Shown: positions 36,065-44,647 of the stretch, piece after piece
Layout: each line of letters starts with the position of its first letter
Position numbering within the stretch: position 1 is the first letter of the stretch
DNA from: SKPS01 sp964469215
GTDB taxonomy: Bacteria; Bacteroidota; Bacteroidia; Bacteroidales; SKPS01
Assembly: GCA_964469215.1 (NCBI GenBank)
Contig: CAYXYB010000013.1
Location: 1-64,000 of the forward strand
Length of the DNA stretch: 64,000 bases
Direction: 5' to 3'
The notes under the pieces: generated by a model
Database searches by the model: none
What the model was told of the DNA's origin: nothing
The model's input: the letters and a program-made list of their open reading frames with translations, nothing else
Position numbers and translations under genes: made by a program

Positions 36065-37546
36065 TCAATGAATAAATACAGATAAGTCATGGTCTTTAGC
36101 TTTTTCAGGATCTCTACTTCCAAACAGGCTGAATAGAGGATTCAACAACAGTGAGGCACCCATTCCTATCGTACCCGCTTCGGGTGATGGCATACCAAAA
36201 AAATAGAGGCCCAGACAAATACCCAGTCCACCAATTCCTGATATATATGCACCAGTTTTATTAACCTTTCTACTAAGTAAACCCCAGACAAAAGGCCCCA
36301 GGAAGAATGATCCTATTGCACCCCACGATATTCCAAGTATCTCAACAATAACATCAAATTCAAATGCTGCAAAAATAACTGCCAGCAGAACAAAGAAGGC
36401 ACTCGTCACACGCATCATCATGGTAACATTTTTGTCAGACATTTTGTGATTTACAAATCCGACCCAGAAATCTTTAGTAAAAGAGGAACTTGATATCAGA
36501 ACAAGAGAAGCAAGAGTTGACATAGATGCGGACAGGATCAGCAGGAGAATAATTACAGAGAGGGATGCCGGCATCACATTGGTGAGCAGTTCCGGCATCA
36601 GTTTATCAAAATCGGGAATTAACCTACCGTCCATCTCTTTAAAGATTGCGGGTGCTGAATCCGGACTAATGAAATATCTTGTTGTTGAGCCCATAAAATA
36701 GGCGATTCCACCAATAATTACAGCAAAAAATGTTGAAGCAATTGCACCAATCCTTACAGCTCGCTTATCACGGATAGCATAGAACTTTGCTACCAGTTGA
36801 GGCATTGCAAAAGGGGCTATACTTGTAAGAAAAACAAGAGCAAAGAGTGGCCACCATCCAGGAGGGCCAATCCATGATACAAGTTTCGGTTCCATAATCC
36901 TCAGGGAATCGGTCATATTAACAAAACCATCTCCTTTATCAAGGGTAAAATATAGCAGCAGGAGTACACTAACCGTCATTATCAGTCCGAAAATCATATC
37001 TATCATAGCCATCGATTTGTAACCCCCAAGAACAATATATGAGGCGGTAAAAACGCCCATAGCAACCAGAACCCACACGTAAGGTACTCCAAGTGATATT
37101 TCGAAGAGGTATGAGAGGCCCATGAATACTGCTGCTGAATAGGGAATAAGAAAAATAAAGATCACAATTGCCGAGATCAGCTTGAATATTGATGACTTAT
37201 ATCTCTTTTCAAGGAATTCGCTCATGGTTGTAACGTTGTACCTGATTGAAGCCTGCTTTATCTTCCATCCAAGTAATAGCCAGACTGCAAAAACGCCCAA
37301 GGCAGCATTGAACACAGCAATCCACAATCCTGAGAATCCAAACCCCCACCCTATTTTCCCGGCAAAACCAATAAAAAGAACAGCAGAAAAGTAGGCTGTT
37401 CCATAAGAAAAGGCAGACATCCAAGGTCCTACATTTCCTCCTCCAAGCAGAAAATCTTTAGACGACTTGGTGCGAAGAAGTCCAATTATCCCCACAGTAA
37501 CAACCATAAGGGCATACAGTGCAATAACTACAATTTTTGTTATCAT
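36065..37546 (-). CDS. Sodium:solute symporter (SSS family)
   Basis: 493-residue inner-membrane transporter with about 13 hydrophobic helices. Family landmarks: an N-terminal helix followed by SSKDFLLGGGNVGPWMSAFS (the SSS R/K-S-x-x-D-F-x-x-G-G motif), GTAYFSAVLFIGFAGKIGWG, LGGYKSMAMIDMIFGLIMT, and LILSASMSTLASLVLISSSS, which is the sodium-site region of helix 8. Substrate not predictable (proline, pantothenate, sugar or carboxylate members look alike). It is upstream of the two ligases in the same direction, with a gap of 127 bases. Upstream lies a heptamer array. Confidence 0.9.
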   Translation of the reverse strand: MITKIVVIALYALMVVTVGIIGLLRTKSSKDFLLGGGNVGPWMSAFSYGTAYFSAVLFIGFAGKIGWGFGFSGLWIAVFNAALGVFAVWLLLGWKIKQASIRYNVTTMSEFLEKRYKSSIFKLISAIVIFIFLIPYSAAVFMGLSYLFEISLGVPYVWVLVAMGVFTASYIVLGGYKSMAMIDMIFGLIMTVSVLLLLYFTLDKGDGFVNMTDSLRIMEPKLVSWIGPPGWWPLFALVFLTSIAPFAMPQLVAKFYAIRDKRAVRIGAIASTFFAVIIGGIAYFMGSTTRYFISPDSAPAIFKEMDGRLIPDFDKLMPELLTNVMPASLSVIILLLILSASMSTLASLVLISSSSFTKDFWVGFVNHKMSDKNVTMMMRVTSAFFVLLAVIFAAFEFDVIVEILGISWGAIGSFFLGPFVWGLLSRKVNKTGAYISGIGGLGICLGLYFFGMPSPEAGTIGMGASLLLNPLFSLFGSRDPEKAKDHDLSVFIH

Positions 37547-37611
37547 GGCCTTAGTTTTAGTATGCGAATGTACAAAAGATTATTTTTAATCGGGGTATCG
37601 GGGGGAAATTT

Positions 37612-37646
37612 GGCTGTTGGCTTTTGGCTTTTGGCTGTTGGCTTTT
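37612..37646. repeat. Heptamer tandem array GGCTGTT/GGCTTTT, five units
   Basis: Five contiguous 7-base units (two GGCTGTT, three GGCTTTT), the same family as at 17497-17566. It sits in the divergent spacer between the symporter and padR. Confidence 0.9.
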
Positions 37647-37738
37647 TTAACTTATAACCCACAACTCTAAACTCCTAAATAATAAGCTTTTAAACAATAT
37701 AGTACTTTCTATTGCAAATTATTTTCATTTTTTTAGTT

Positions 37739-37777
37739 CTATGTATTGCATAGTATTAAAATAATGTTGTATCTTTG
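37739..37777 (+). promoter_or_regulatory. padR promoter with overlapping palindrome
   Basis: TTG (37746-37748), 21 bases, TATCTTTG (37770-37777): a complete Bacteroidota promoter. The palindrome CTATGTATTGCATAG (37739-37753) covers the -33 element and resembles PadR operators (ATGT with ACAT/CATA halves). The -7 box ends 4 bases before the padR ATG, so the message may be leaderless. Autorepression is a likely inference. Confidence 0.6.
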
Positions 37778-37781
37778 CCGC

Positions 37782-38114
37782 ATGAACATCGAGAACATAA
37801 ATGCGCAAATGAGGAAAGGGGTTCTTGAGCTTTGCATCCTGTCGATAATAATCAGGAAAGAGGCCTATGCATCAGACATTTTGGATGTATTGAAGCGGCA
37901 CAAGATGATAGTTGTAGAGGGAACCCTATACCCTCTTCTCACACGTTTAAAAAATGAGGGTTATCTTGAATATTACTGGACTGAATCGAAATCAGGGCCG
38001 CCGCGTAAGTATTACCGGATAACTGTTTTAGGTGAAAAACTATTTGAGGAGTTAACCCGAAGTTGGGATGAGCTTCAACAGATTGTAAAAAAACTTATGA
38101 ATGAAAACAAATAA
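37782..38114 (+). CDS. PadR family transcriptional regulator
   Basis: 110 residues from the ATG at 37782 (MNIENINAQMRKGVLELCIL), which matches how this family begins; an upstream in-frame TTG would lie in the promoter. Winged-helix DNA-binding domain with KRHKMIVVEGTLYPLLTRLKNEGYLEYYW (recognition helix in the segment EGTLYPLLTRLKNEGYL) and the wing SGPPRKYYRITVLG. The C-terminal helix for dimerisation is short (ELTRSWDELQQIVKKLM). It heads an operon with a PspC-domain protein and a GIN-domain protein, a combination common in Bacteroidota and linked to envelope stress. Probably represses its own operon. Confidence 0.92.
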   Translation: MNIENINAQMRKGVLELCILSIIIRKEAYASDILDVLKRHKMIVVEGTLYPLLTRLKNEGYLEYYWTESKSGPPRKYYRITVLGEKLFEELTRSWDELQQIVKKLMNENK

Positions 38115-38145
38115 AGGCAATCAATAAACAAATTCAAGACAAAAG

Positions 38146-39735
38146 ATGAAAAAGAGTTATTCTGTAAACATCAGTGGTATCATTTTTCAGGTTGATGAAG
38201 ATGCTTACGACAAGCTGAACCGTTATCTCGACAGGTTAGACCTGCATTTTGCGGACACACAAGGCAAAGAGGAGATCATCGCAGACATCGAACAAAGGAT
38301 CGCCGAGATGGTTATGAACAAGCTCGGAGACCAGAACAGGGTTGTAACTCTGGTTATTATTGAGGATATCATCAGGACACTTGGCGAACCGGCAGATTTC
38401 GATGATAACATACAGGAGCCGCCGCAGTCAAGTGGTCGTTACAGAAAGAGGTTGTACCGGGATCCGGACGACAAGGTTCTTGGTGGAGTAGCCAGTGGTA
38501 TGGGTGCTTATTTTAATACAGATCCCATCTGGTTCAGGATTGGATTTATTGCGCTCACCATCTTTGGTGGGTCGGGAATCCTTATATACCTTGTTTTATG
38601 GCTTATAGTACCTGAAGCCAGGACTACAGCCGAAAGACTGGAGATGCGGGGTGAGCCTATCAATATCAACAACATTGAAAGAACCATAAAAGAGGAGATG
38701 AACGATCTGAGAAGCAGATTCGGAAACTGGAAACAAGGCAAAGGTTACCGAAAAAAAAAAGATCCCACGGGAAGAGTAATTGAATCGGCAGGCCAGATAT
38801 TTGTGACTTTGACAGTCCTTTTTGCAAAAATTCTGGCAGGAGTTATTGGATTTTCGATAATTGTATCATTAATTGCTCTATTCTTTGCCCTCTTTGTACC
38901 CGGAATTTCGTTTCATGGTTTTCCATTTATATATGATGTTTCGGTTCATGATTTTCTTACCGCATTAACCGGTAGCTCAGGTGTGGCATGGATAGTTCTG
39001 CTTTCATTAGTTCTGATAATCCTGCTGCCATTGCTGGGATTGCTCTGGACTGGCATACGGCTCCTCTTCGGAAGGCCCAGAGCCGGAAAACTTCCGGGTG
39101 TGGCATTCTCGGGTTTGTGGATTGTTGCAATTCTTTTTATCACTGTTATTACAATAATAAATATCAACGATTTCAGCACTAAAGGATTCGTGACAAAAAC
39201 AGAAACCATCTCTGTTAAGCCTAATGATACTTTGATCATTGGCATGACAGGTTTGAATACAGTATTATGGATTGATGATGATGAGGAAAGTGGAAATTTC
39301 CGCACACTGAAGATCAAGCATGATGGAGGTAGTCATATTGTTTTGGGTAAATCGGTAATAGAATTCAGGCAGAGTAATGATGATTCAGTTGTTATCACAA
39401 GTATCAGAAGGGCAAGGGGTGATGGTCACAGCACTGCAAAGGAAAGAGCAGAGGAAATCATACACACCATTTCTGTAAAAGATAACCGGATTGATATCGA
39501 AAAATATTTTTCGACGACTCCCGGCTCGTTGTTCAGAAACCAGGAGGTGAAAATAAATATTTACATTCCTGAAAATCATGTTTTTATTTTCGATCCTGTT
39601 TTACAACAATCAAATGATCAGATAAAAAATCTTACTCCATTATGGGATAAAGATATACTCGACAAACCACTTACTATGAAGAACAATAAGCTGGTTGAAG
39701 TAGAGAAGCCGGTAAATAGTGATGAAAAATTATAA
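38146..39735 (+). CDS. PspC domain-containing membrane protein
   Basis: 529 residues. Residues ~1-95 form a conserved N-terminal region (MKKSYSVNISGIIFQVDEDA, ADIEQRIAEMV, IIRTLGEPADFDD). The PspC domain is ~101-160: RLYRDPDDKVLGGVASGMGA, then the membrane helix ending YLVLWLIVPEA. Three more hydrophobic segments follow at about 220-255, 275-305 and 320-345. The C-terminal part (about 350-529) is probably periplasmic and beta-rich. PspC proteins sense or counter envelope stress. It is 31 bases downstream of padR and 23 bases upstream of the GIN-domain gene. Confidence 0.88.
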   Translation: MKKSYSVNISGIIFQVDEDAYDKLNRYLDRLDLHFADTQGKEEIIADIEQRIAEMVMNKLGDQNRVVTLVIIEDIIRTLGEPADFDDNIQEPPQSSGRYRKRLYRDPDDKVLGGVASGMGAYFNTDPIWFRIGFIALTIFGGSGILIYLVLWLIVPEARTTAERLEMRGEPININNIERTIKEEMNDLRSRFGNWKQGKGYRKKKDPTGRVIESAGQIFVTLTVLFAKILAGVIGFSIIVSLIALFFALFVPGISFHGFPFIYDVSVHDFLTALTGSSGVAWIVLLSLVLIILLPLLGLLWTGIRLLFGRPRAGKLPGVAFSGLWIVAILFITVITIININDFSTKGFVTKTETISVKPNDTLIIGMTGLNTVLWIDDDEESGNFRTLKIKHDGGSHIVLGKSVIEFRQSNDDSVVITSIRRARGDGHSTAKERAEEIIHTISVKDNRIDIEKYFSTTPGSLFRNQEVKINIYIPENHVFIFDPVLQQSNDQIKNLTPLWDKDILDKPLTMKNNKLVEVEKPVNSDEKL

Positions 39736-39758
39736 AATATCAACAAAAACAAAAAGCA

Positions 39759-40511
39759 ATGGAATTGAGAAAGATCATACTTCGGATAATAATCATGGCG
39801 CTGTTTCTGACCGCTATCCTTTTTACAGTTCGGTTCTGTGACAAGGTCTCATCAGGATTACGAAAGGCAATAAAAGGGGATGGGAATATAATACGGAAGG
39901 AGATGCCGGTAAAGGCTCCTTTCAGTGCCATCAGGATAAACGGATCGATAAATGCATGGATAAGGCAGTCGGCAGAAACAAAATTAGAGTTGATAGCCGA
40001 TTCCAATCTGATACCATTTATTTATATGGAATTTGATGATGAAATACTTACCATCAGACAAAAGAGAAACCTGCATCTGTCGGAACCTGCCAAACTTCTT
40101 ATCAGCGTACCTGACCTTAAATCAGTTACTGTTGATGGTGCTGCAGAGATAAGAATACCTGACACTATGTACACAAACGATTTTTATCTTGATATCAGAG
40201 GGGCTGGTATTGCTGAACTGTTGCTTAAATGCGACCGTGTAGAGTCATCCATATCGGGAGCAGGAGCTATCAAGCTTGGTGGCATATCCGGTTTTGCCAA
40301 AAGCACAATAAAAGGGGCAGGCAGGCTTTCGGCAGGCAATTTTATTGTAAAGGATCACGAGGTAGTGTTGAACGGAGCCGGAAAAGCTTCAGTTACTGCA
40401 ACAGAAACTATAGATGCTACGATAAATGGCACAGGAGTGATAGAATACTATGGCAATCCGAAAGTTATCCCCAAAATAAACGGAATAGGTAGGATCAGAC
40501 CGGTAAATTAA
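39759..40511 (+). CDS. GIN domain (DUF2807) protein
   Basis: 250 residues. An N-terminal membrane anchor or signal (about residues 6-24, IILRIIIMALFLTAILFTV) precedes a beta-solenoid-like GIN domain with the family's repeating G-x-G/A-x pattern: IRINGSINAWIRQ, VDGAAEIRIPD, IRGAGIAELLLKC, SISGAGAIKLGG, IKGAGRLSA, LNGAGKASV, INGTGVIEYYG. Probably periplasmic or surface-exposed; function unknown. Third gene of the padR operon. A strong hairpin terminator follows at 40581. Confidence 0.88.
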   Translation: MELRKIILRIIIMALFLTAILFTVRFCDKVSSGLRKAIKGDGNIIRKEMPVKAPFSAIRINGSINAWIRQSAETKLELIADSNLIPFIYMEFDDEILTIRQKRNLHLSEPAKLLISVPDLKSVTVDGAAEIRIPDTMYTNDFYLDIRGAGIAELLLKCDRVESSISGAGAIKLGGISGFAKSTIKGAGRLSAGNFIVKDHEVVLNGAGKASVTATETIDATINGTGVIEYYGNPKVIPKINGIGRIRPVN

Positions 40512-40580
40512 CAAAGAAGTGAATCTGATCTGGTTTACGAAATACAAGTCAGGCAAACAATAGGCATTATTCATTGTTTA

Positions 40581-40614
40581 AACAGAATAGCTTATCTAAT
40601 GCTATTCTGTTTTG
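40581..40614. terminator. Hairpin terminator after the padR operon
   Basis: AACAGAATAGC (40581-40591) pairs perfectly with GCTATTCTGTT (40601-40611) around the loop TTATCTAAT, and a short T-run follows. It ends the padR-pspC-GIN transcription unit. Confidence 0.8.
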
Positions 40615-40662
40615 ATTATTCAAAAGAATTGATCATTTTTGACCTGTAAAACCATTTCGAAA

Positions 40663-43101
40663 ATGAAGGATAAACGCAAACAAATGGATCTTGAGATTAC
40701 TTCTGAGATGGTGCTTGAAGACTACCGTATTGCCTGTGAGAGCAGGCAGGTAAGCCTTCTTGGCAGGAAGGAGGTGTTAACGGGAAAGGCCAAGTTTGGT
40801 ATTTTCGGTGATGGCAAAGAGATACCTCAGCTTGCCATGGCAAGGGTATTTATGCCGGGTGACTGGCGTTCGGGTTATTACAGGGATCAGACTTTTATGT
40901 TTGCATCGGGGCTGATGTCTCTGGAGGAGTTTTTTGCACAGCTTTACGGTGATACTGACCAGAAGTTTAATCCTGCAAACGCCGGAAGGCTGATGAACAA
41001 CCATTTTTCAACATCAACCCTTGATGCTGATGGTAAGTGGAGAGATCTCACTGTTTTAAAAAATTCATCGAGCGATATATCTCCTACTGCAGGTCAGATG
41101 CCCAGATTACTTGGGCTCGCCTATGCTTCGAAACTTTTTCGCAAGGTGACGGAATTCAGGGAGTTGAAAGGTTATTCAAAAAACGGAAATGAGGTGGCAT
41201 TTGGCACCATTGGTGATGCAAGTACCTCCGAGGGGCATTTCTTTGAAACAATGAACGCTGCGGCTGTTTTGAAGGTTCCTTTGGTAATGTCGGTCTGGGA
41301 TGATGGTTATGGGATATCTGTTCCGAAGAAAATGCAGACAGCAAAGCAGAGTATTTCAGAGATCATGAAGGGTTTTGAATACAATGATGAGCTGGGTGGA
41401 ATCAAGATTTTCAGGGTAAAGGGATGGAATTATCCAGAACTGATAAAAACATATCGTGATGCTGTTTCCATTGCCAGGGAGAAGCACATTCCGGTATTGA
41501 TACATGTAACAGAGTTGACACAGCCACAGGGTCACAGCACCTCAGGTTCTCATGAAAGATACAAGGATAAGGAGAGGCTTCAATGGGAAAAGAACCATGA
41601 CGGGTTGACTAGGATGCGGGAATATATATTAACAAATGGTTTTGGTGATGCAAAAATTCTTGAAGAGATTGAAAAAGGTGCCATTGAAAGGGCCCGCCAG
41701 GCAAGGAACCATGCCTGGAATAATTTCTCATCGCCTATAAAAAAAAGACGTGATGACTTCCTGACAGCAGTTGATATTGCTACGTGCCGATGTGCCGGGA
41801 CATCAAAAATTGCAACAGTAAAAGATCAGTTATCAAGGATAGGTGAGCCTATCAGGTCTGACATCACTGCAGCGGGTAAACAGATCACAAGGCTTATCTG
41901 CGACTCCTGTACAAATCCGGAGAACTCTCTGAAGAAAAGGGTAACAGAATGGCTCGATAATGATATTGCTGATAATGAAGAACATTACAGTACTTATCTG
42001 TACAGCCAGTCTGATGAATCGGCTTTACTTGTAAGTCCGGTTACCCCTGAATATGATAATGAACCGGAACTGGTACCAGGCAGGGAAATACTCCGTGACA
42101 ACTATGATTATATATTTGCAAATGATTCGCGCGTGTTGATATTTGGTGAAGATGTAGGGCGGATTGGAGGTGTAAACCAGACTCTTGAAGGGTTACAACA
42201 GAAATACGGTGAATATCGGATCGGGGATACAGGTATTCGAGAAGCAACTATTGCAGGCCAGGCGATTGGTTTGGCAATGCGCGGATTAAGACCTATTGCT
42301 GAGATACAGTATTTTGATTATCTGCTTTATGCCCTTCAGATTCTGAGTGACGACCTTGCCACACTCCGGTACCGCACCAAAGGAAGACAAAAAGCCCCGG
42401 TAATAATCTCAACCCGTGGCCATCGTCTTGAAGGGATATGGCACTCAGGATCTCCGTTAAGTATGGTAATAAATTCCCTGCGGGGCATTTACGTGCTTAC
42501 ACCAAGGAATATGACACAGGCAGCAGGCTTTTACAATACAATGCTTGCTTCTGATGATCCCGCACTTATCATTGAACCACTTAACGGATACAGAATAAGG
42601 GAACCTAAACCAAATAATATCGGGCAATACAGAATACCTTTGGGTGTACCTGAAATACTGGAGAAGGGTGATGATGTTACAATTGTTACATACGGGTCGT
42701 GTGTTGGTATTGCACAGAAAGCACTTCAACAACTCAAAGGATTTAATATCAGTGCGGAATTGATTGATGTGCAATCGCTTCTCCCGTTTGACCTTAATCA
42801 CATTATTGCAGAATCAATAAAAAAGACAAATAAAGTATTATTTTTCGATGAGGATGTGCCGGGAGGAGCCACCTCTTTCATGATGCAGAAAGTGCTTGAA
42901 GGGCAGAAAGCGTGGCAATGGCTTGATGCTGAACCCAGAACTCTTACAGCCAGGGAACACCGCGCAGCATACAGCACAGATGGTGATTATTTTTCCAATC
43001 CCAATGCTGAGGATGTATTCGACGTAGTATATAATATGATGCATGAATACAATCCAGGAAAGTACCCGAAGATCTTCAGTTATAAGACCGGTAGTCGGTA
43101 G
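40663..43101 (+). CDS. 2-Oxoacid dehydrogenase E1, fused alpha and beta subunits
   Basis: 812 residues from the ATG at 40663 (a TTG eight codons earlier is unlikely). Thiamine-diphosphate enzyme that decarboxylates pyruvate or branched-chain 2-oxoacids. The alpha half (to about 440) has the cofactor motif starting GDASTSEGHF at residue 184, continuing FFETMNAAAVLKVPLVMSVW with DDGYGIS where the classical motif has NNGYAIS. The beta half (about 470-812) has VLIFGEDVGRIGGV, TGIREATIAGQAIGLAMRG, EIQYFDYLLYALQIL and RGHRLEGIWHSGSP. Fused E1 forms of this kind are frequent in Bacteroidota. No E2 or E3 gene is nearby, so the partner is elsewhere. The last codons and the stop lie in a heptamer repeat. 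Confidence 0.88.
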   Translation: MKDKRKQMDLEITSEMVLEDYRIACESRQVSLLGRKEVLTGKAKFGIFGDGKEIPQLAMARVFMPGDWRSGYYRDQTFMFASGLMSLEEFFAQLYGDTDQKFNPANAGRLMNNHFSTSTLDADGKWRDLTVLKNSSSDISPTAGQMPRLLGLAYASKLFRKVTEFRELKGYSKNGNEVAFGTIGDASTSEGHFFETMNAAAVLKVPLVMSVWDDGYGISVPKKMQTAKQSISEIMKGFEYNDELGGIKIFRVKGWNYPELIKTYRDAVSIAREKHIPVLIHVTELTQPQGHSTSGSHERYKDKERLQWEKNHDGLTRMREYILTNGFGDAKILEEIEKGAIERARQARNHAWNNFSSPIKKRRDDFLTAVDIATCRCAGTSKIATVKDQLSRIGEPIRSDITAAGKQITRLICDSCTNPENSLKKRVTEWLDNDIADNEEHYSTYLYSQSDESALLVSPVTPEYDNEPELVPGREILRDNYDYIFANDSRVLIFGEDVGRIGGVNQTLEGLQQKYGEYRIGDTGIREATIAGQAIGLAMRGLRPIAEIQYFDYLLYALQILSDDLATLRYRTKGRQKAPVIISTRGHRLEGIWHSGSPLSMVINSLRGIYVLTPRNMTQAAGFYNTMLASDDPALIIEPLNGYRIREPKPNNIGQYRIPLGVPEILEKGDDVTIVTYGSCVGIAQKALQQLKGFNISAELIDVQSLLPFDLNHIIAESIKKTNKVLFFDEDVPGGATSFMMQKVLEGQKAWQWLDAEPRTLTAREHRAAYSTDGDYFSNPNAEDVFDVVYNMMHEYNPGKYPKIFSYKTGSR

Positions 43102-43135
43102 TCAGGAGTCGGTAGTCAGGAGTCGGTAGTCAGGA
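43094..43135. repeat. Alternating heptamer array GTCGGTA/GTCAGGA overlapping a stop codon
   Basis: Six 7-base units, GTCGGTA and GTCAGGA in strict alternation three times. The array begins inside the last codons of the E1 gene; its TAG stop (43099-43101) is part of the first unit. A related GTAGTCG pair occurs at 62990-63005. Confidence 0.9.
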
Positions 43136-43162
43136 GTCGTGTACCCTGTACCTAATCCAATA

Positions 43163-43195
43163 AAAAGAGAGCGCCTTTTTGGGGCGCTCTCTTTT
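43163..43195. terminator. Bidirectional hairpin terminator between convergent genes
   Basis: AAAAGAGAGCGCC (43163-43175) pairs perfectly with GGCGCTCTCTTTT (43183-43195); the A-run on one side and T-run on the other make it usable in both directions. It separates the E1 gene and the convergent T9SS cargo gene. Confidence 0.92.
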
Positions 43196-43214
43196 GTGTA
43201 ATGATGTAAGTATT

Positions 43215-44519
43215 TTATTTCAACACAACCATTTTCTTGCTGGCTTTGTAGTTTCCTGCTGTCAGGGTATAGAAATAGATACCGTTTGTGAGGTTTGCTG
43301 CATCTACTTCGATAGTTTGTATGCCTGGTATTTCAACACCTTTGTTGATGCTCATTACTTTTCTTCCGGTCTGGTCGAACAGGTCGAAAGTAACATCGGC
43401 TGCTTCGCTGAGGCTATAATTTATGGAGGTTACATTGTTGAATGGGTTCGGTTGGTTCTGGCTCAGGGTAATAATATTCCCTTGAGGCTGATTAACGTAA
43501 GACTCTTCAGCGGTAAGTTTATAATAGATTAGGTGATTTTCAAAACCCCATGTATTGTCCCAGGCATATTTCGGAATCTGAAATTCGTACCATCCTTGCG
43601 GATTGGTGGGATCCATTGATTGCCTCTTTGTAGCAATGGATGAGCAATTGTAATCTCCTTTGGCATAGCTTGGATAAGTTTCTTCACCTTGTTCCTCATA
43701 AGAAAGGAAAAGAACCCTGTTTTTGCTGGTGAGAGTGTCAACATTCGGTATCCAGGTATAACCGGGTATAAATTTAACAGTAGAAGCAACCAAACGGCCT
43801 GCATTTACCTGTGGTATGTTACTTGTGTTCACATAAGCCACAACTGTTCCATCATCAAGAGTATCATTTGCAAAGGCTTGAGTCAGAAGGACTGTATAAG
43901 TATATTTGTCAACGGCTTTGGAGGAAAGGTCACCGGCATTAAACTGCAAAGCAGGAAATCTAACAGTGTCTTCGCCATATTCTGCCGACATGCCTGTGAA
44001 CATATATGTCGGCAAATCGGAAGCAGTATTGTTAGACCATACTTCTATGATAAGCGTATCAACAATAGTAGGATCAGGATGAAATCTGTCATAATAGAAC
44101 TGCACTCCAACCGAATCAACGGTATATGGCATATAGTTGTTTATAAAAAGCTCGCCAGGATAATTGAAGGGATCATTGAACCATTCTGATTTTGGGTCCA
44201 ATACATCTCCAAGTATATGAAAGCTTGGTGTTCCGGGGCCACTGGTATATATTACCTGAATAGTGCTATCGGGGAACAGGTAATGACCATTAAGGATGCT
44301 GATATTGCTAAGAGCATTATTCATAGTAATTCCATAATTGTACCACCTGGATTTCTGAGCTTTTGAATTCATTGCTTTCAGGTGATTGATGCCTGGCTTA
44401 AGATCCAGATTGACCTTTTCTGCAATTTCACTCTTTTCATATTTAAGAACCTGAGTTTGCGCGAAGGTGCTGAAAATGAAAGCAATCATCACAATTGTAC
44501 TGAGTATAATTTTCTTCAT
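43215..44519 (-). CDS. Secreted protein with T9SS type A sorting domain
   Basis: 434 residues. Signal peptide 1-20 (ending IFSTFAQ). The body (about 21-345) has no recognised domain; it has beta-strand-rich text such as SVGVQFYYDR, VDTLIIEVWSNN and VLFLSYEEQG, and a GWYEFQIPKYAWD segment that may belong to a beta-sandwich. The C-terminal ~75 residues are a type A sorting domain: LSQNQPNPFNNVTSINYSLS, VTFDLFDQTGRKVMSI, AANLTNGIYFYTLTAG, KKMVVLK. The protein is therefore exported across the outer membrane. A -7 box TATATTTG lies on the minus strand at 44574-44567, 47 bases before the ATG. Confidence 0.85.
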   Translation of the reverse strand: MKKIILSTIVMIAFIFSTFAQTQVLKYEKSEIAEKVNLDLKPGINHLKAMNSKAQKSRWYNYGITMNNALSNISILNGHYLFPDSTIQVIYTSGPGTPSFHILGDVLDPKSEWFNDPFNYPGELFINNYMPYTVDSVGVQFYYDRFHPDPTIVDTLIIEVWSNNTASDLPTYMFTGMSAEYGEDTVRFPALQFNAGDLSSKAVDKYTYTVLLTQAFANDTLDDGTVVAYVNTSNIPQVNAGRLVASTVKFIPGYTWIPNVDTLTSKNRVLFLSYEEQGEETYPSYAKGDYNCSSIATKRQSMDPTNPQGWYEFQIPKYAWDNTWGFENHLIYYKLTAEESYVNQPQGNIITLSQNQPNPFNNVTSINYSLSEAADVTFDLFDQTGRKVMSINKGVEIPGIQTIEVDAANLTNGIYFYTLTAGNYKASKKMVVLK

Positions 44520-44581
44520 AATTTTAAAAATTTTAGTTAATAATTCTTGATATTTCCTATTGACTGCAAATATATAACTTT

Positions 44582-44631
44582 TTTTTTAGTACGAGAGAAA
44601 AATTTGTGAATTTTTCTCTCGTACTAAAAAA
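44582..44631. terminator. Very long perfect hairpin downstream of gcvP
   Basis: Perfect 23-base-pair stem (arms 44582-44604 and 44609-44631) around the 4-base loop TGTG. The arms include TAGTACGAGAGAAAAATT and its complement, flanked by T- and A-runs. It lies 16 bases after the gcvP stop on the minus strand and directly before the promoter of the T9SS cargo gene. Confidence 0.88.
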
Positions 44632-44647
44632 TTCAATATTAAATCTT

